Shown here piece by piece: positions 1 to 8,596 of a DNA stretch of 64,000 nt. The notes below the pieces were generated by a model, which made no database searches, had not been told where the DNA came from, and saw only the letters and a list, made by a program, of their open reading frames with translations. Origin of the DNA: Marinococcus luteus_A (GTDB lineage Bacteria; Bacillota; Bacilli; Bacillales; Marinococcaceae); assembly GCF_034497705.1 (NCBI RefSeq), contig NZ_JAXRUV010000001.1, positions 496,001 through 560,000 of the forward strand, written 5' to 3'. The position numbers were made by a program, and so were the translations under genes. Numbering within the stretch: the stretch's first letter is position 1; the number at the start of each line of letters is the position of its first letter.

Positions 1-1352
1 GTTTCGGAAATATGTTCGGCAACGCTTTTGCTTCGGTACGTACCTTTATCGAAGAACGGTTTAACCAGGCGGTCCAGTTCATTCGGAATACGTGGTCGAA
101 CGTGACGGAATGGCTCGGAGAGCGCCTGAGTTCGTTCGGTAATATGTTTGGGAGCGCGTTTTCATCTGTTCGCAGCTTTATAGAGGAACGTTTTACCCAG
201 GCCGTTCAATTTATCCGTTCGACCTGGAGCAACGTAACGGAATGGCTCTCGGAACGATTGAGCGGTTTTGCTGATCTGTTCGGCAACGCCTTTTCGAGCG
301 TTCGTTCGTTTATTGAAGAACGATTCAGCCAGGGCGTATCGTTTCTACAAACCGCATGGCAGAACTACGTTGAATGGATAACCAACCGATTAAGCCAACT
401 CGGGGAATTATACGGCAATGCCTTTACTGCAGTGAAAAATGCCATACAGGAACGGTTTGAACAGGCCGTCCGGTTTATCCGGAACACCTGGTCGGACGTG
501 ACCGGGTGGCTTGGCGATCAGCTTGGCCGTTTAGGCAGCTTATTCCAGGACGGATTTTCGGCGGTGCAGGACATTGCGTCCCGTGTATGGTCCCGGATTA
601 CTTCGACGATACAGGACGCCTGGTCATCCATTACCGGCGTGATAGATCAATCCATTTCCGCTATATCGGACAACATTCAATCGGTCTTTTCGTCGATAGC
701 AAGCACCGTGTCCGATATATGGTCCTCGATTACGTCCGGAGCGTCCGATGCCTGGTTTGGATTGACCGACACGATCGGGAACGCGCTTGGCAATGCGTAT
801 GATATGGCCGTAGGCGTAGCCCAGGATATAGTATCCGCCCTTTCGGATGCCTGGAAGGGGCTGTCCGGAAATGTGAGCGGAGTCTGGGACAACGTGGTCG
901 GCGCAATACGGGACGGAATCAATGGCACGATCAGTGCAATTAACGGCTTTCTGAACGCGATTTCAAGTATTAGCATCAGCATACCGAAAGTCGATATACC
1001 CGGAACCAATATTGACGTGGGCGGTGGCTCCATTAACTTCCCAAGCCTTCCGAACCTGCCAATGTTAGCGAAAGGCGGCATGGTGCAGTCCGGTGGCGGT
1101 ACTCCGGCCATTATTGGCGAAGGCCGTCACGACGAAGCGGTGCTGCCATTAAGCAACAGCGTGATGGGACAGCTGGCCGACATGATTGTATCCCGCATGG
1201 GTGGACAGTCCGGCGGTTCCGGCGGAACCATGACGATTGAAGTTCCAGTGTATCTCAAAAACCGGGAAATTGCCCGCGCGATTGCTCCCGAGATTGATAA
1301 AGAACTGGCCGACAGCCGGAACCAAAAAGCCCGCGCAAAGGGAGGGGATTAA
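1..1352 (+). CDS. phage tail tape measure protein (C-terminal part, 5' end outside window)
   Basis: This is the last ~450 residues of a tape measure protein, which sets tail length in siphophages and is ejected during DNA entry. The frame is open to the left edge, and the residues before the first ATG (Phe-Gly-Asn) continue the repeat, so the true start lies upstream. Four full 44-residue repeats (nt 12-143, 144-275, 276-407, 408-539) carry the motifs SVRSFIEERF and FIRNTWSNVTEWL, followed by two decayed copies. The C-terminus has the family signature GGMV...IIGEGRHDEAVLPL, seen at the end of many tape measure proteins. The next gene, encoding Dit, starts 3 nt downstream, as expected in a tail operon. 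Confidence 0.88.
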   Translation, partial: FGNMFGNAFASVRTFIEERFNQAVQFIRNTWSNVTEWLGERLSSFGNMFGSAFSSVRSFIEERFTQAVQFIRSTWSNVTEWLSERLSGFADLFGNAFSSVRSFIEERFSQGVSFLQTAWQNYVEWITNRLSQLGELYGNAFTAVKNAIQERFEQAVRFIRNTWSDVTGWLGDQLGRLGSLFQDGFSAVQDIASRVWSRITSTIQDAWSSITGVIDQSISAISDNIQSVFSSIASTVSDIWSSITSGASDAWFGLTDTIGNALGNAYDMAVGVAQDIVSALSDAWKGLSGNVSGVWDNVVGAIRDGINGTISAINGFLNAISSISISIPKVDIPGTNIDVGGGSINFPSLPNLPMLAKGGMVQSGGGTPAIIGEGRHDEAVLPLSNSVMGQLADMIVSRMGGQSGGSGGTMTIEVPVYLKNREIARAIAPEIDKELADSRNQKARAKGGD

Positions 1353-1355
1353 TCC

Positions 1356-2099
1356 ATGAAATATGACGGCGATACCCTGGACGATCTGTTAGACGTCACC
1401 GGGATTGAAGGGGGATTGCTCCCCGAACAGCAGACCAACACCACGACCCTCCCGGAGCGTCCCGGGCGCTCCTTTTTCAGCAAGCGTCACGGCATACGGA
1501 TGATTGGTGTCAATGTTGTGGTACGCGCCGGAAACGAAGATACGTTCTTCGACCGGGAACGGAATTTGGCCGGGAAGCTCAACAAACCCGCACCTCGCAA
1601 ACTCTTTCTGTATGACGATTCGGCCCTGTATATATGGGCGATCCTAGCCGGAAGTACGGATATTGAACAGATTGTCAATCACGGGAGGGGGCAGCTTCCG
1701 TTCGAGTGCTACGACCCATTTTTCTATGACGATGATGAAACCGCAAGCACCTTTGAGAGCGAAGGAAATAAAACGATGACGAACAAAGGCAATGACGACA
1801 GCTTTCCGAAGTATGAAATCAAAGGCGTAACGGACGGCGGGGAAATCGACATTAGCATAGCCAACCGGACGCTTCGGTATGACGGCCCGTTGATTAGCGG
1901 CGAAACCCTGGTACTGGATTCAGAAACGATCACGGCCTATGTGCGGCGCAATAACGGAACCAAAGCCGGGGTGCTGTCCGGATTAAATACCCTTCGCTTT
2001 CCAAAGCTCGCGCCGGGAAAAAACGAACTATCCATTGGAACAAGCGGGGGCGCGGAGATCAGCGAAGTACGTGTGACTCCGCGCAGCCGATGGGTGTAA
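1356..2099 (+). CDS. phage distal tail protein (Dit-like)
   Basis: This 247-residue protein resembles the siphovirus distal tail family (Sipho_tail), which forms the hub joining the tail tube to the baseplate. It sits directly after the tape measure gene and two genes before the Tal-type gene, which is the normal Dit position. The N-terminal half has the pattern of a Dit ring domain, with an aromatic stretch FECYDPFFYDDD at about 115-126. The C-terminal part is a beta-rich galectin-like region. The ribosome binding site GGGAGGGG precedes the ATG. The assignment rests on position and pattern rather than on a catalytic motif. Confidence 0.75.
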   Translation: MKYDGDTLDDLLDVTGIEGGLLPEQQTNTTTLPERPGRSFFSKRHGIRMIGVNVVVRAGNEDTFFDRERNLAGKLNKPAPRKLFLYDDSALYIWAILAGSTDIEQIVNHGRGQLPFECYDPFFYDDDETASTFESEGNKTMTNKGNDDSFPKYEIKGVTDGGEIDISIANRTLRYDGPLISGETLVLDSETITAYVRRNNGTKAGVLSGLNTLRFPKLAPGKNELSIGTSGGAEISEVRVTPRSRWV

Positions 2100-2117
2100 T
2101 CAAAGGAGGGAACACAG

Positions 2118-3092
2118 GTGGCGAATACACCGTATAATCGCGTCCGCAGCCAGAACATTTTAGCGGCGCACATTTCCGGCCTGGGCGAAAGCGCAAAGAA
2201 ACTGGAAAGCGCCTTAAACATGCAGATTGACGAAGAAACCGAATACACCTTAAACGATGTGTCCGACCAGGAAGACGCGAATTACCGCTATCGGATTTAT
2301 GAAGGTGACATACGGAATTGGTTAGACGACCCGGGTCCTGTCATTTACCGCAACGGGAGCGAAGTGGATTCGAGTGAATACACGGTTCATCCGGCGTATG
2401 GTGCAGTCATCTTTAACGATCAACAAAACTCCGATGATGAAATAGCAGCCGATTTCACCTATATCACGGACGAAAGTGGACGCCTGGAATCGCTAGAAAG
2501 GGACGTTTCACACCTCAAAGATACGCGGTTTGGACTGCGCGTGGCGGGCGAATATCAGAACAGCGCTATTTCCGGAGTAGGAGCCGTGAGCAATGGAACG
2601 GACGGCGACGGGATTGACCTGGAAGCCGACACCATTTACGCCTTCCCGTTGTTTGTCCGGGAGCGAACGACCTTTGATGATCTTGCGGTCAATATCGAAA
2701 GCGGCAGCACCGGCAGCCTGTCCTTCGGTCTGTATGAAGACGATGGGGCGGGTTATCCGTCCGAGTCGGTGGAGATTGTGAATGACGACAGCGACAGTGC
2801 CGGGACGCTGCGCCTGGACGATGTGTTCACGATAGACGCGGGCTATTATTGGTTGGCGCTCCTGTCCGACGCTACCCCAAGCGTGACCGGAGCCGAAAGC
2901 CGAAGCCTTCCGGTTATTGCGACAGACTTTTCCGACGCCTATTGCGGGTGGGAAGTCGGCCACGATTTCGCAGACGATGATGGGTTGCCAGGGACGTTCC
3001 CGAGTTCTGCAGACCTGCTTCCTATCCAGGACGTAGACGCAGACGACAACCCTCATGCCTACCCGCAGGTGTTTGTACGCAAGGAGGAATAG
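2118..3092 (+). CDS. phage tail/baseplate protein of unknown function, fibre-like C-terminus
   Basis: This 324-residue protein starts at a GTG after a strong AAAGGAGGG site. The N-terminal ~130 residues contain a short helical start and a beta-rich segment (VIYRNGSEV...YTVHPAYGAVIF) typical of baseplate connector domains. From about residue 165 to the end there is a jelly-roll-like beta domain (YAFPLFVRERTTFDDLAVNI, then SLSFGLYEDDGAGYPS). It resembles the central domain of the 331-residue protein at 6047-7042. It lies between Dit and Tal, so it probably belongs to the baseplate or host-binding apparatus. No enzymatic motif is visible. Confidence 0.6.
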   Translation: MANTPYNRVRSQNILAAHISGLGESAKKLESALNMQIDEETEYTLNDVSDQEDANYRYRIYEGDIRNWLDDPGPVIYRNGSEVDSSEYTVHPAYGAVIFNDQQNSDDEIAADFTYITDESGRLESLERDVSHLKDTRFGLRVAGEYQNSAISGVGAVSNGTDGDGIDLEADTIYAFPLFVRERTTFDDLAVNIESGSTGSLSFGLYEDDGAGYPSESVEIVNDDSDSAGTLRLDDVFTIDAGYYWLALLSDATPSVTGAESRSLPVIATDFSDAYCGWEVGHDFADDDGLPGTFPSSADLLPIQDVDADDNPHAYPQVFVRKEE

Positions 3093-3095
3093 CAC

Positions 3096-5729
3096 ATGGC
3101 CCGTTTCAATGAGTTTCATAAGTTTAATCACCTCAACGATCACTCCTATAACGAAACGTCAGCCAAGCGTCGGCTGCCGATGTACCACCGCCTTCCCTAT
3201 GCCAACCCGATCATGCTGGACGATAACCGGAACGAAGTTGTAGCCCTGGACAAAGCGTATGATGTGATTTTAAAGCAGGAAACCAACGCCCAGGAGGACA
3301 CCGTGACCTTTTTGTTTCCTTACAACGATGATAAGCGTACCGAACTTAAAGGGGAGCGTACCTTTCGCGTGGCGGGCAATGAGTATATCATTCGCCGTCT
3401 GCGGCGTAACGAAGATGAAGAAGGCATGGTATCGTTTCAAGTCTACGCGGAAGCGGTTTGGTATGATCTGCGGAAAGAAAAGCCGTTACCGACAACCGAA
3501 TGGAAGAAACAGACGGCGAAACGGGTCATGACGGATATTGCAAAAGGGACCGGGTGGAGCTTAGGCATTGTGAACGTTTCCGGGAAAGCCAACCTGGAAC
3601 TAAGCAAGAAGCTCACGAACCGACTGACGGCCTTTCACGAAGTCCCGAAAGCGTTCGGCGGGGAGCTGCGCTTTCGTTCCAAAGACCGGAAAGTGGATTT
3701 GCTGCAAGGCAACGAATATTACCTGGGAGCCGCCGTGGTGTCCGGGAAGAACCTGGTGGACGCCGAAGTCGAAAGCGACACGGGTGATCTGTACACGCGC
3801 CTGTACGTCTACGGCAAGAACGGTATCAGCATTAAAGACGTCACCGACGGCAAGCCCTATGTCGAAAATTATCAGTTCACCCGGCGCGTCCTGTCCGGCA
3901 TATTTGAAGACCCGGACGAAAAGAACTCCGGCATGTTGAAGCGTAAAGCCATTAACACGCTCAACAAAGTATCGAAACCGCGCACAAGCATTGTATTGAC
4001 GGCTGCCGATTTAACCACCCAGGCCGAATTTTCGCACGAAACGATGGTCCTGGGCGGCGTGGTATGGGCGTTCAGTGAAAACATAAACCTGGACGCCAAG
4101 ACCCGTATCCGGCGGTGGGAATACAACGTGTCCGACCCGAGCCAGACCCGCATTGAACTGTCCTCGAAACAGAAAGCGATCAGCGACATGCTGTCTGATT
4201 CCGTGAGTGCTTCTGAAAGTTCAAGCGGCAGCGGGCCGGGGAGTGGCAATGGAAGCGTGGACGTAGGCGACGGCAACGTAGGCGGTGACGTAGACGGCAG
4301 CTACGGCGAAGGCGTTCCCGGAGGTACAGGCGCGTATGATGAAAACGGCGACTACGTGGGCGGTTACGATGAAGGCGGCAACGCCGTTGGAGGGGGCGCT
4401 TACGATCAAGACGGCAGTTATGTTGGCGGGTACGATCAAGACGGAAACGCCGTAGGAGGAACCGTGGACGGCGGTCTGAATGAAATGCCGTCCGGCTATA
4501 CCGATCAAACCGGAACCGTGGGCGGCGGCTATACAGGCGGCCAAAACTACGATGATAACGGCAACTATGTTGGCGGGGGCGGCGGCTATGACAGCGACGG
4601 TTCGCCCGTGACAGGCGGGAAATACAATGCCGAAGGCGAATACGTAGGCGGGGCCGGGGCCGTTGATGGAACCGGAACCACGATGGACGGCACAGGAAGC
4701 GCGACCACGGAAGGTTATACGTCCGGCGGCATGGCCGGAATCGGCAGCGGAAGTGCAGCAGACGCAACCCTGGACGGCGACAGCTTCAATACCGATGGCG
4801 ACGCTTCTACCGTAACCGGGGACGGCTCCAAGTTTGACACCGATCAAACCAACGACAGCGATATTGCCGACAGCCTGGGCGAAGCCGGAAGCGTGGAAGG
4901 CAGCGGTGGCAATGGAACGCCGATTGTCAGCGAAAGCGAACCGACGGACAAATCCCAGGACTGGATAGACACAAGTGGAGACATGCCTGTTCGGAAGCGT
5001 TGGAAAGAAGGCGACGCTGTGGCAATGGTCGGAGACGACCCGATTGAAGGGAAAACCTCATATGTCTTTGTGGGGCCGCAGGTCGGAGACTTTGCCGGAT
5101 TTACGCGGGACGATAACTACACGGGCGTGGCCCGTACCTGGACATGCTATTTGCGCCCGCCTAGCATGTTGGACGGAAGCGGCAACGATGTTCACTTTCA
5201 AATTCGGGACGGAGGAAGTTCCCAGGAAGTCGCGGATATGGGTAAAAACATGCTTCCGTTTTATGGCTTTGAGATTTACAACAGCAAAGGCGAAACGGAG
5301 CCGGAAGACAACCAGGCGTACTGGATACGTCCGATGTTTAAATTTGATAACAGCGAACACGACAACCCGACAGACTTCATGGAAAGTCAACTAGTCGCAG
5401 AAAGCGTATATGTGTCCGATAGTTACGGACGCTTATCGGAAGAAATGATTCAAGATGGATTTCGTGTAGAAAATATGTCGTATGCCACCCTTGAAGAATA
5501 TCAAGAATGGCGGGCCGTATTAGAAAACTTCAAAGAAAATGGCGCGGACGATGAAGAAGACGGCGGGTGGGAAATTATTTCCCCTCGTACCGAGATCATG
5601 GAAGACATTGCCGCCGGGGAACGGGAAACGCAGACCGAAGAACTGGAAGGCTACGTGGAAGAAGAAATGGAAAACGAACGGAACCGGAATAACAAAACGA
5701 ACAAAGTAAACAGTATGATCTTTTCGTAA
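3096..5729 (+). CDS. phage tail endopeptidase-type protein (Tal) with Gly-rich linker
   Basis: This 877-residue protein has an N-terminal ~360 residues that match the prophage endopeptidase-tail (Prophage_tail) architecture, the central hub at the tail tip. A low-complexity linker follows at about residues 368-610. It is built from Gly/Asp/Tyr repeats such as YDENGDYVGG and YDQDGSYVGG, then Gly/Ser/Asp/Thr stretches. A beta-rich domain (~615-800) and a charged helical tail ending RNRNNKTNKVNSMIFS complete it. The ATG follows AAGGAGGAAT and is 3 nt from the previous stop. The linker is probably an extended arm that carries the C-terminal domain away from the baseplate; this is inference. Confidence 0.75.
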   Translation: MARFNEFHKFNHLNDHSYNETSAKRRLPMYHRLPYANPIMLDDNRNEVVALDKAYDVILKQETNAQEDTVTFLFPYNDDKRTELKGERTFRVAGNEYIIRRLRRNEDEEGMVSFQVYAEAVWYDLRKEKPLPTTEWKKQTAKRVMTDIAKGTGWSLGIVNVSGKANLELSKKLTNRLTAFHEVPKAFGGELRFRSKDRKVDLLQGNEYYLGAAVVSGKNLVDAEVESDTGDLYTRLYVYGKNGISIKDVTDGKPYVENYQFTRRVLSGIFEDPDEKNSGMLKRKAINTLNKVSKPRTSIVLTAADLTTQAEFSHETMVLGGVVWAFSENINLDAKTRIRRWEYNVSDPSQTRIELSSKQKAISDMLSDSVSASESSSGSGPGSGNGSVDVGDGNVGGDVDGSYGEGVPGGTGAYDENGDYVGGYDEGGNAVGGGAYDQDGSYVGGYDQDGNAVGGTVDGGLNEMPSGYTDQTGTVGGGYTGGQNYDDNGNYVGGGGGYDSDGSPVTGGKYNAEGEYVGGAGAVDGTGTTMDGTGSATTEGYTSGGMAGIGSGSAADATLDGDSFNTDGDASTVTGDGSKFDTDQTNDSDIADSLGEAGSVEGSGGNGTPIVSESEPTDKSQDWIDTSGDMPVRKRWKEGDAVAMVGDDPIEGKTSYVFVGPQVGDFAGFTRDDNYTGVARTWTCYLRPPSMLDGSGNDVHFQIRDGGSSQEVADMGKNMLPFYGFEIYNSKGETEPEDNQAYWIRPMFKFDNSEHDNPTDFMESQLVAESVYVSDSYGRLSEEMIQDGFRVENMSYATLEEYQEWRAVLENFKENGADDEEDGGWEIISPRTEIMEDIAAGERETQTEELEGYVEEEMENERNRNNKTNKVNSMIFS

Positions 5730-5747
5730 ACTAAAGGAGGAAATCGT

Positions 5748-6050
5748 ATGCCGGATATAGGTGACGGAGTACACGGAATGGAAAGCGCGGATTTTGAAGG
5801 TTATGTGGATATACGCCCGCCGGAAGGCGAAGAATGGTTCATTCCGAACATCTATTTTCAACAGGAAGTAGAGCTTATCAAAACGGACGGCGATAATGAG
5901 ATTGTAATTGCCCGCGCAACGAATCCGGAAGGAGGCTCCTGGGCTGCATACAAGTATTTCGTCAGCCGGGATTATTATTTACGTGTGCGTAATACAAGCT
6001 CGCAGGAAGAAAGCCAGGTTATCGGCTATGAGGGGGTGCGAAGCAGTTGA
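5748..6050 (+). CDS. small phage tail protein, copy 1 of a duplicated gene
   Basis: This 100-residue protein is unrecognised. It contains YVDIRPPEGEEWFIPNIYF, a Trp-rich core and the ending SQVIGYEGVR. A second gene at 7055-7357 encodes a clear paralogue with the same DIRPPEGEEWFIPNIY and VIGYEGVR blocks. Both lie immediately upstream of larger fibre-like genes, so they could be fibre-attachment or assembly proteins. The ATG follows AAAGGAGGAAA. The gene overlaps the next start by 4 nt (TTGA). Confidence 0.65.
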   Translation: MPDIGDGVHGMESADFEGYVDIRPPEGEEWFIPNIYFQQEVELIKTDGDNEIVIARATNPEGGSWAAYKYFVSRDYYLRVRNTSSQEESQVIGYEGVRSS

Positions 6051-7042
6051 AACCTATCACGCCGTGGGTCCGCAAAGGTTTCCCCGAAGCGACGACGGAC
6101 AATGACGGCCAAGTATTACAATACAATGCCGACACAGACGAATATCAACTCGTAGACCCGCCGGAAGGGGGCGCAGATGGAACAAGCCTTCACGATATAG
6201 CGGTGGTAGAACCGGACCAAGCAGTTGACGGACGGTATCTGCAATACGATCACGACCAGGAGCAGTACGTATGGCACAAACCGGAAGGGAAGGCAAGTGA
6301 GGGAGGTGTTGTGTCAAGCGTTTCACTGACACAATATTTGCCTAACCACCAGTTCAATATGAATGAATCCAGTAGTTCGGCTCCCGGGAAAGGGATTGCT
6401 ATTGTTCCTTTATTTGATATGGAAATTGACCGACTGTATGCGTCTTTCATGCCAATGGAGGACGAAGTATGGGTATCCGTCTATGAAATCGACAAGGACG
6501 ATACGGTTATTCAGAAGATCGGCAGCAGCCAAAGCAAAGACAGCGCTCCGGGCGACGTATGGGAAGCGTTTGATTGTGACAGTCCGTTGAGCCTGTCCAA
6601 AGGCTCTTATTACGCAATGTTGGCCGAAACGTCCGGAGATGGAGCAGAAATGCACCACTCTTCCGAAGATGATTTTTTCATATCCGGCTTTGGTGTTGAA
6701 ATCTTTGGTAATAACGGGATTTGGACCGGGACGTCAGACGGTCTTCCGAGCGACGGAGATACCCTGAACCGTCCTACGGGTTCGTTCTATGGCATAGGGT
6801 GGGACGCGCAGTATAAACTGGCCGACCTGGACCCCACGCCTACGGAGGACGGCGACGCCACGCATATTCACGGCATAGCCATTGAAGAACCAGGCGAAAG
6901 CAACGACGGTCAACTGCTCGAATACGACCACGCGAATGAACAATTTGCGTTGGTAGATAAGCCGTCCGGGGGCGGCGGTGACGACAGTGGCGGTGACGAC
7001 AGCGCATTGAACAGTACGCTTGCAGGAATCATATTCGGATAG
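6047..7042 (+). CDS. phage fibre-like protein with three repeat modules
   Basis: This 331-residue protein starts at TTG, overlapping the previous stop. It has three copies of a short module of the form DGQ-x-LQY-(N/D)-x3-EQY-x-LVD-x-P, at about residues 20-44, 61-83 and about 282-306. The modules flank a central beta-rich domain that resembles the C-terminal half of the 324-residue protein at 2118-3092. Such repeats are common in tail-fibre shafts. The end is Gly/Asp-rich and closes with a hydrophobic LAGIIFG. It is probably part of the host-recognition apparatus; the receptor is unknown. Confidence 0.6.
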   Translation: MKPITPWVRKGFPEATTDNDGQVLQYNADTDEYQLVDPPEGGADGTSLHDIAVVEPDQAVDGRYLQYDHDQEQYVWHKPEGKASEGGVVSSVSLTQYLPNHQFNMNESSSSAPGKGIAIVPLFDMEIDRLYASFMPMEDEVWVSVYEIDKDDTVIQKIGSSQSKDSAPGDVWEAFDCDSPLSLSKGSYYAMLAETSGDGAEMHHSSEDDFFISGFGVEIFGNNGIWTGTSDGLPSDGDTLNRPTGSFYGIGWDAQYKLADLDPTPTEDGDATHIHGIAIEEPGESNDGQLLEYDHANEQFALVDKPSGGGGDDSGGDDSALNSTLAGIIFG

Positions 7043-7054
7043 GAGGATTTTAAA

Positions 7055-7357
7055 ATGGCAGCAGTAGGCGAAGTAGTAAACGATATGACCGAAGTGGAGT
7101 ACGAAGATTATTTGGATATACGCCCGCCGGAAGGCGAAGAATGGTTTATACCGAACATTTACCATGCGAATGAAGCGGTGCTGCTCAAAACGAACGGCGA
7201 CCATGAGATTTTATTCGCGTCCGATGATGATAAAGAAGGCGGGGCATGGAACGCCTTTAAGTTTTTCCTGGACCGCGATCAGTATTTGCGGGTGCGAAAC
7301 GTTCATTCGGACGGGGAAGCAAGCGTGATCGGGTATGAAGGAGTGCGGATACGATGA
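7055..7357 (+). CDS. small phage tail protein, copy 2 of a duplicated gene
   Basis: This 100-residue paralogue of the protein at 5748-6050 shares DIRPPEGEEWFIPNIY, EGG-W-x-A-x-K-(Y/F)-F and the VIGYEGVR ending. It has a good AGGAGG site and overlaps the next gene by 4 nt (ATGA). The repeated order small gene, fibre gene, small gene, fibre gene suggests a duplicated cassette in which each small protein serves the fibre that follows it. Confidence 0.65.
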   Translation: MAAVGEVVNDMTEVEYEDYLDIRPPEGEEWFIPNIYHANEAVLLKTNGDHEILFASDDDKEGGAWNAFKFFLDRDQYLRVRNVHSDGEASVIGYEGVRIR

Positions 7358-8181
7358 GTTTGAAAACGCCGAACAGCATACAAGACGCCAGTTCTGTCCG
7401 TCATATTGACGGCGATATTCGAGATTTATTATTCGACCCGGATAAGGTGCAGGACGATATTGAAGACCTTGTAGACAATGAAATAGATCAATTTTTAGAA
7501 AGCGCCCGTCGCCGTCGCCTGTTATTCGCTATTGAAGGATTAATGGACGTTTTAGTACAAAACGAAACCTCCCTGGACGAAGTGTTAAATGACAAAGCAG
7601 CAAGGGAAGATATTTTTCAGTCCGAAACCGGCGTAGAAATATTGGCCACTGCTTCAACAGGACGGTCTGTACTACGGGATAACGAAACGGCCTTAGATGA
7701 ATTGTTAAATAGTACAGAGATATTAGAAAGTAATATATCTATTCCGGCGTTTCGTACTTTACTTTTAACCGTTCCGGAGATATGGGAAGAAGGAGAAGCC
7801 CTGCAACGCCTGTTCGATGAAATGACCCTTCGCGATACTGAAGACGGGGCGACGATTGAATTGAACAACCGCCGCCTGGTATTTGAAAAGGACGGAAGCG
7901 ACAGCAGCTTACGAGCAGAAGTGAGCGTAGACTTAACCGGGATAGACTCGCTCGCGTTCACGTATAACTTTGACGGGGGTGATACCTTGTTGGACCTGTT
8001 TGTAAACGTAGACGGCGAACAAGCATTTGAAAATACTACTCCGACAGATACAGATGATACGGACGAAACCATAGACGTCAGCGATTACTCCGGCGAATGT
8101 GTGATTCAGTTTGATATTGAAGACGGTTCTACGTATGGTCAAGACTACACCGCCGAGTTTTATAACATCGTTCTCTCTTAG
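7354..8181 (+). CDS. phage tail-associated protein of unknown function
   Basis: This 275-residue protein is not recognised. Residues ~1-165 are helical and acidic, with repeated LDE(V/L)LN segments (TSLDEVLNDKAAREDIFQ and TALDELLNSTEILES). This resembles the helical N-terminus of some fibre or head-fibre proteins. Residues ~170-275 form a beta-rich domain ending YTAEFYNIVLS, plausibly a carbohydrate-binding jelly roll. It is the last gene before a strong terminator that separates the tail operon from the lysis genes. Confidence 0.55.
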   Translation: MSLKTPNSIQDASSVRHIDGDIRDLLFDPDKVQDDIEDLVDNEIDQFLESARRRRLLFAIEGLMDVLVQNETSLDEVLNDKAAREDIFQSETGVEILATASTGRSVLRDNETALDELLNSTEILESNISIPAFRTLLLTVPEIWEEGEALQRLFDEMTLRDTEDGATIELNNRRLVFEKDGSDSSLRAEVSVDLTGIDSLAFTYNFDGGDTLLDLFVNVDGEQAFENTTPTDTDDTDETIDVSDYSGECVIQFDIEDGSTYGQDYTAEFYNIVLS

Positions 8182-8199
8182 GGAGGACGGTGTTTTTTT
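8166..8199 (+). terminator. intrinsic terminator at end of tail operon
   Basis: A stem formed by CGTTCTCTC and GGGAGGACG (with G-U pairs and a TTA loop) is extended by three further pairs and followed by seven T. It overlaps the stop codon of the preceding gene. Confidence 0.75.
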
Positions 8200-8225
8200 G
8201 TACCCTATATTGGAGGTGAGAAGCT

Positions 8226-8576
8226 ATGAGCGAACGCCCATCACAGCAGCCCGTACAACCACAGGAACCGGCGGTGACAATCACATTGACGCAAATATTT
8301 AAATCCACAGAAAATTTAGCAGCCAGTATTCAAAAACTCGAATCTCGATTAACCCGCATTGAAGAAAAAATGAACGAAGCCGGAGACACAGACAAACGTA
8401 TCCGGGACGCCGAATGGCAGTCAAAAGAAGCAAAACGTATTGCCGAAGCCGCACACAAGAAAGCCACAGAGAAAGAAGAAGACCGGAAGAAGTTCTGGAC
8501 GAAGGTCATTGCCGGAGGATTGGTTGCGATGGTCCCGAACGCTGTAACGATCGCGGCCTTTTTCCATTTAGCTTAG
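8226..8576 (+). CDS. XhlA-like haemolysin/holin-associated protein
   Basis: This 116-residue protein has an N-terminal Pro/Gln-rich lead, a long coiled coil (about residues 25-85, many Glu/Lys/Arg) and one C-terminal hydrophobic segment (VIAGGLVAMVPNAVTIAAFF). This layout matches XhlA-type proteins that assist the holin in PBSX-like lysis cassettes. It stands at the head of the lysis genes, followed by the amidase and an SPP1-type holin. The ATG follows TGGAGGTG. Confidence 0.65.
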   Translation: MSERPSQQPVQPQEPAVTITLTQIFKSTENLAASIQKLESRLTRIEEKMNEAGDTDKRIRDAEWQSKEAKRIAEAAHKKATEKEEDRKKFWTKVIAGGLVAMVPNAVTIAAFFHLA

Positions 8577-8596
8577 AAAACAGGGAGGAATATTGC

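Noticed and set aside
4221..4847. Antisense ORFs opposite the Gly-rich Tal linker
   Set aside because: Low-complexity repeats leave several frames open; no start signals.
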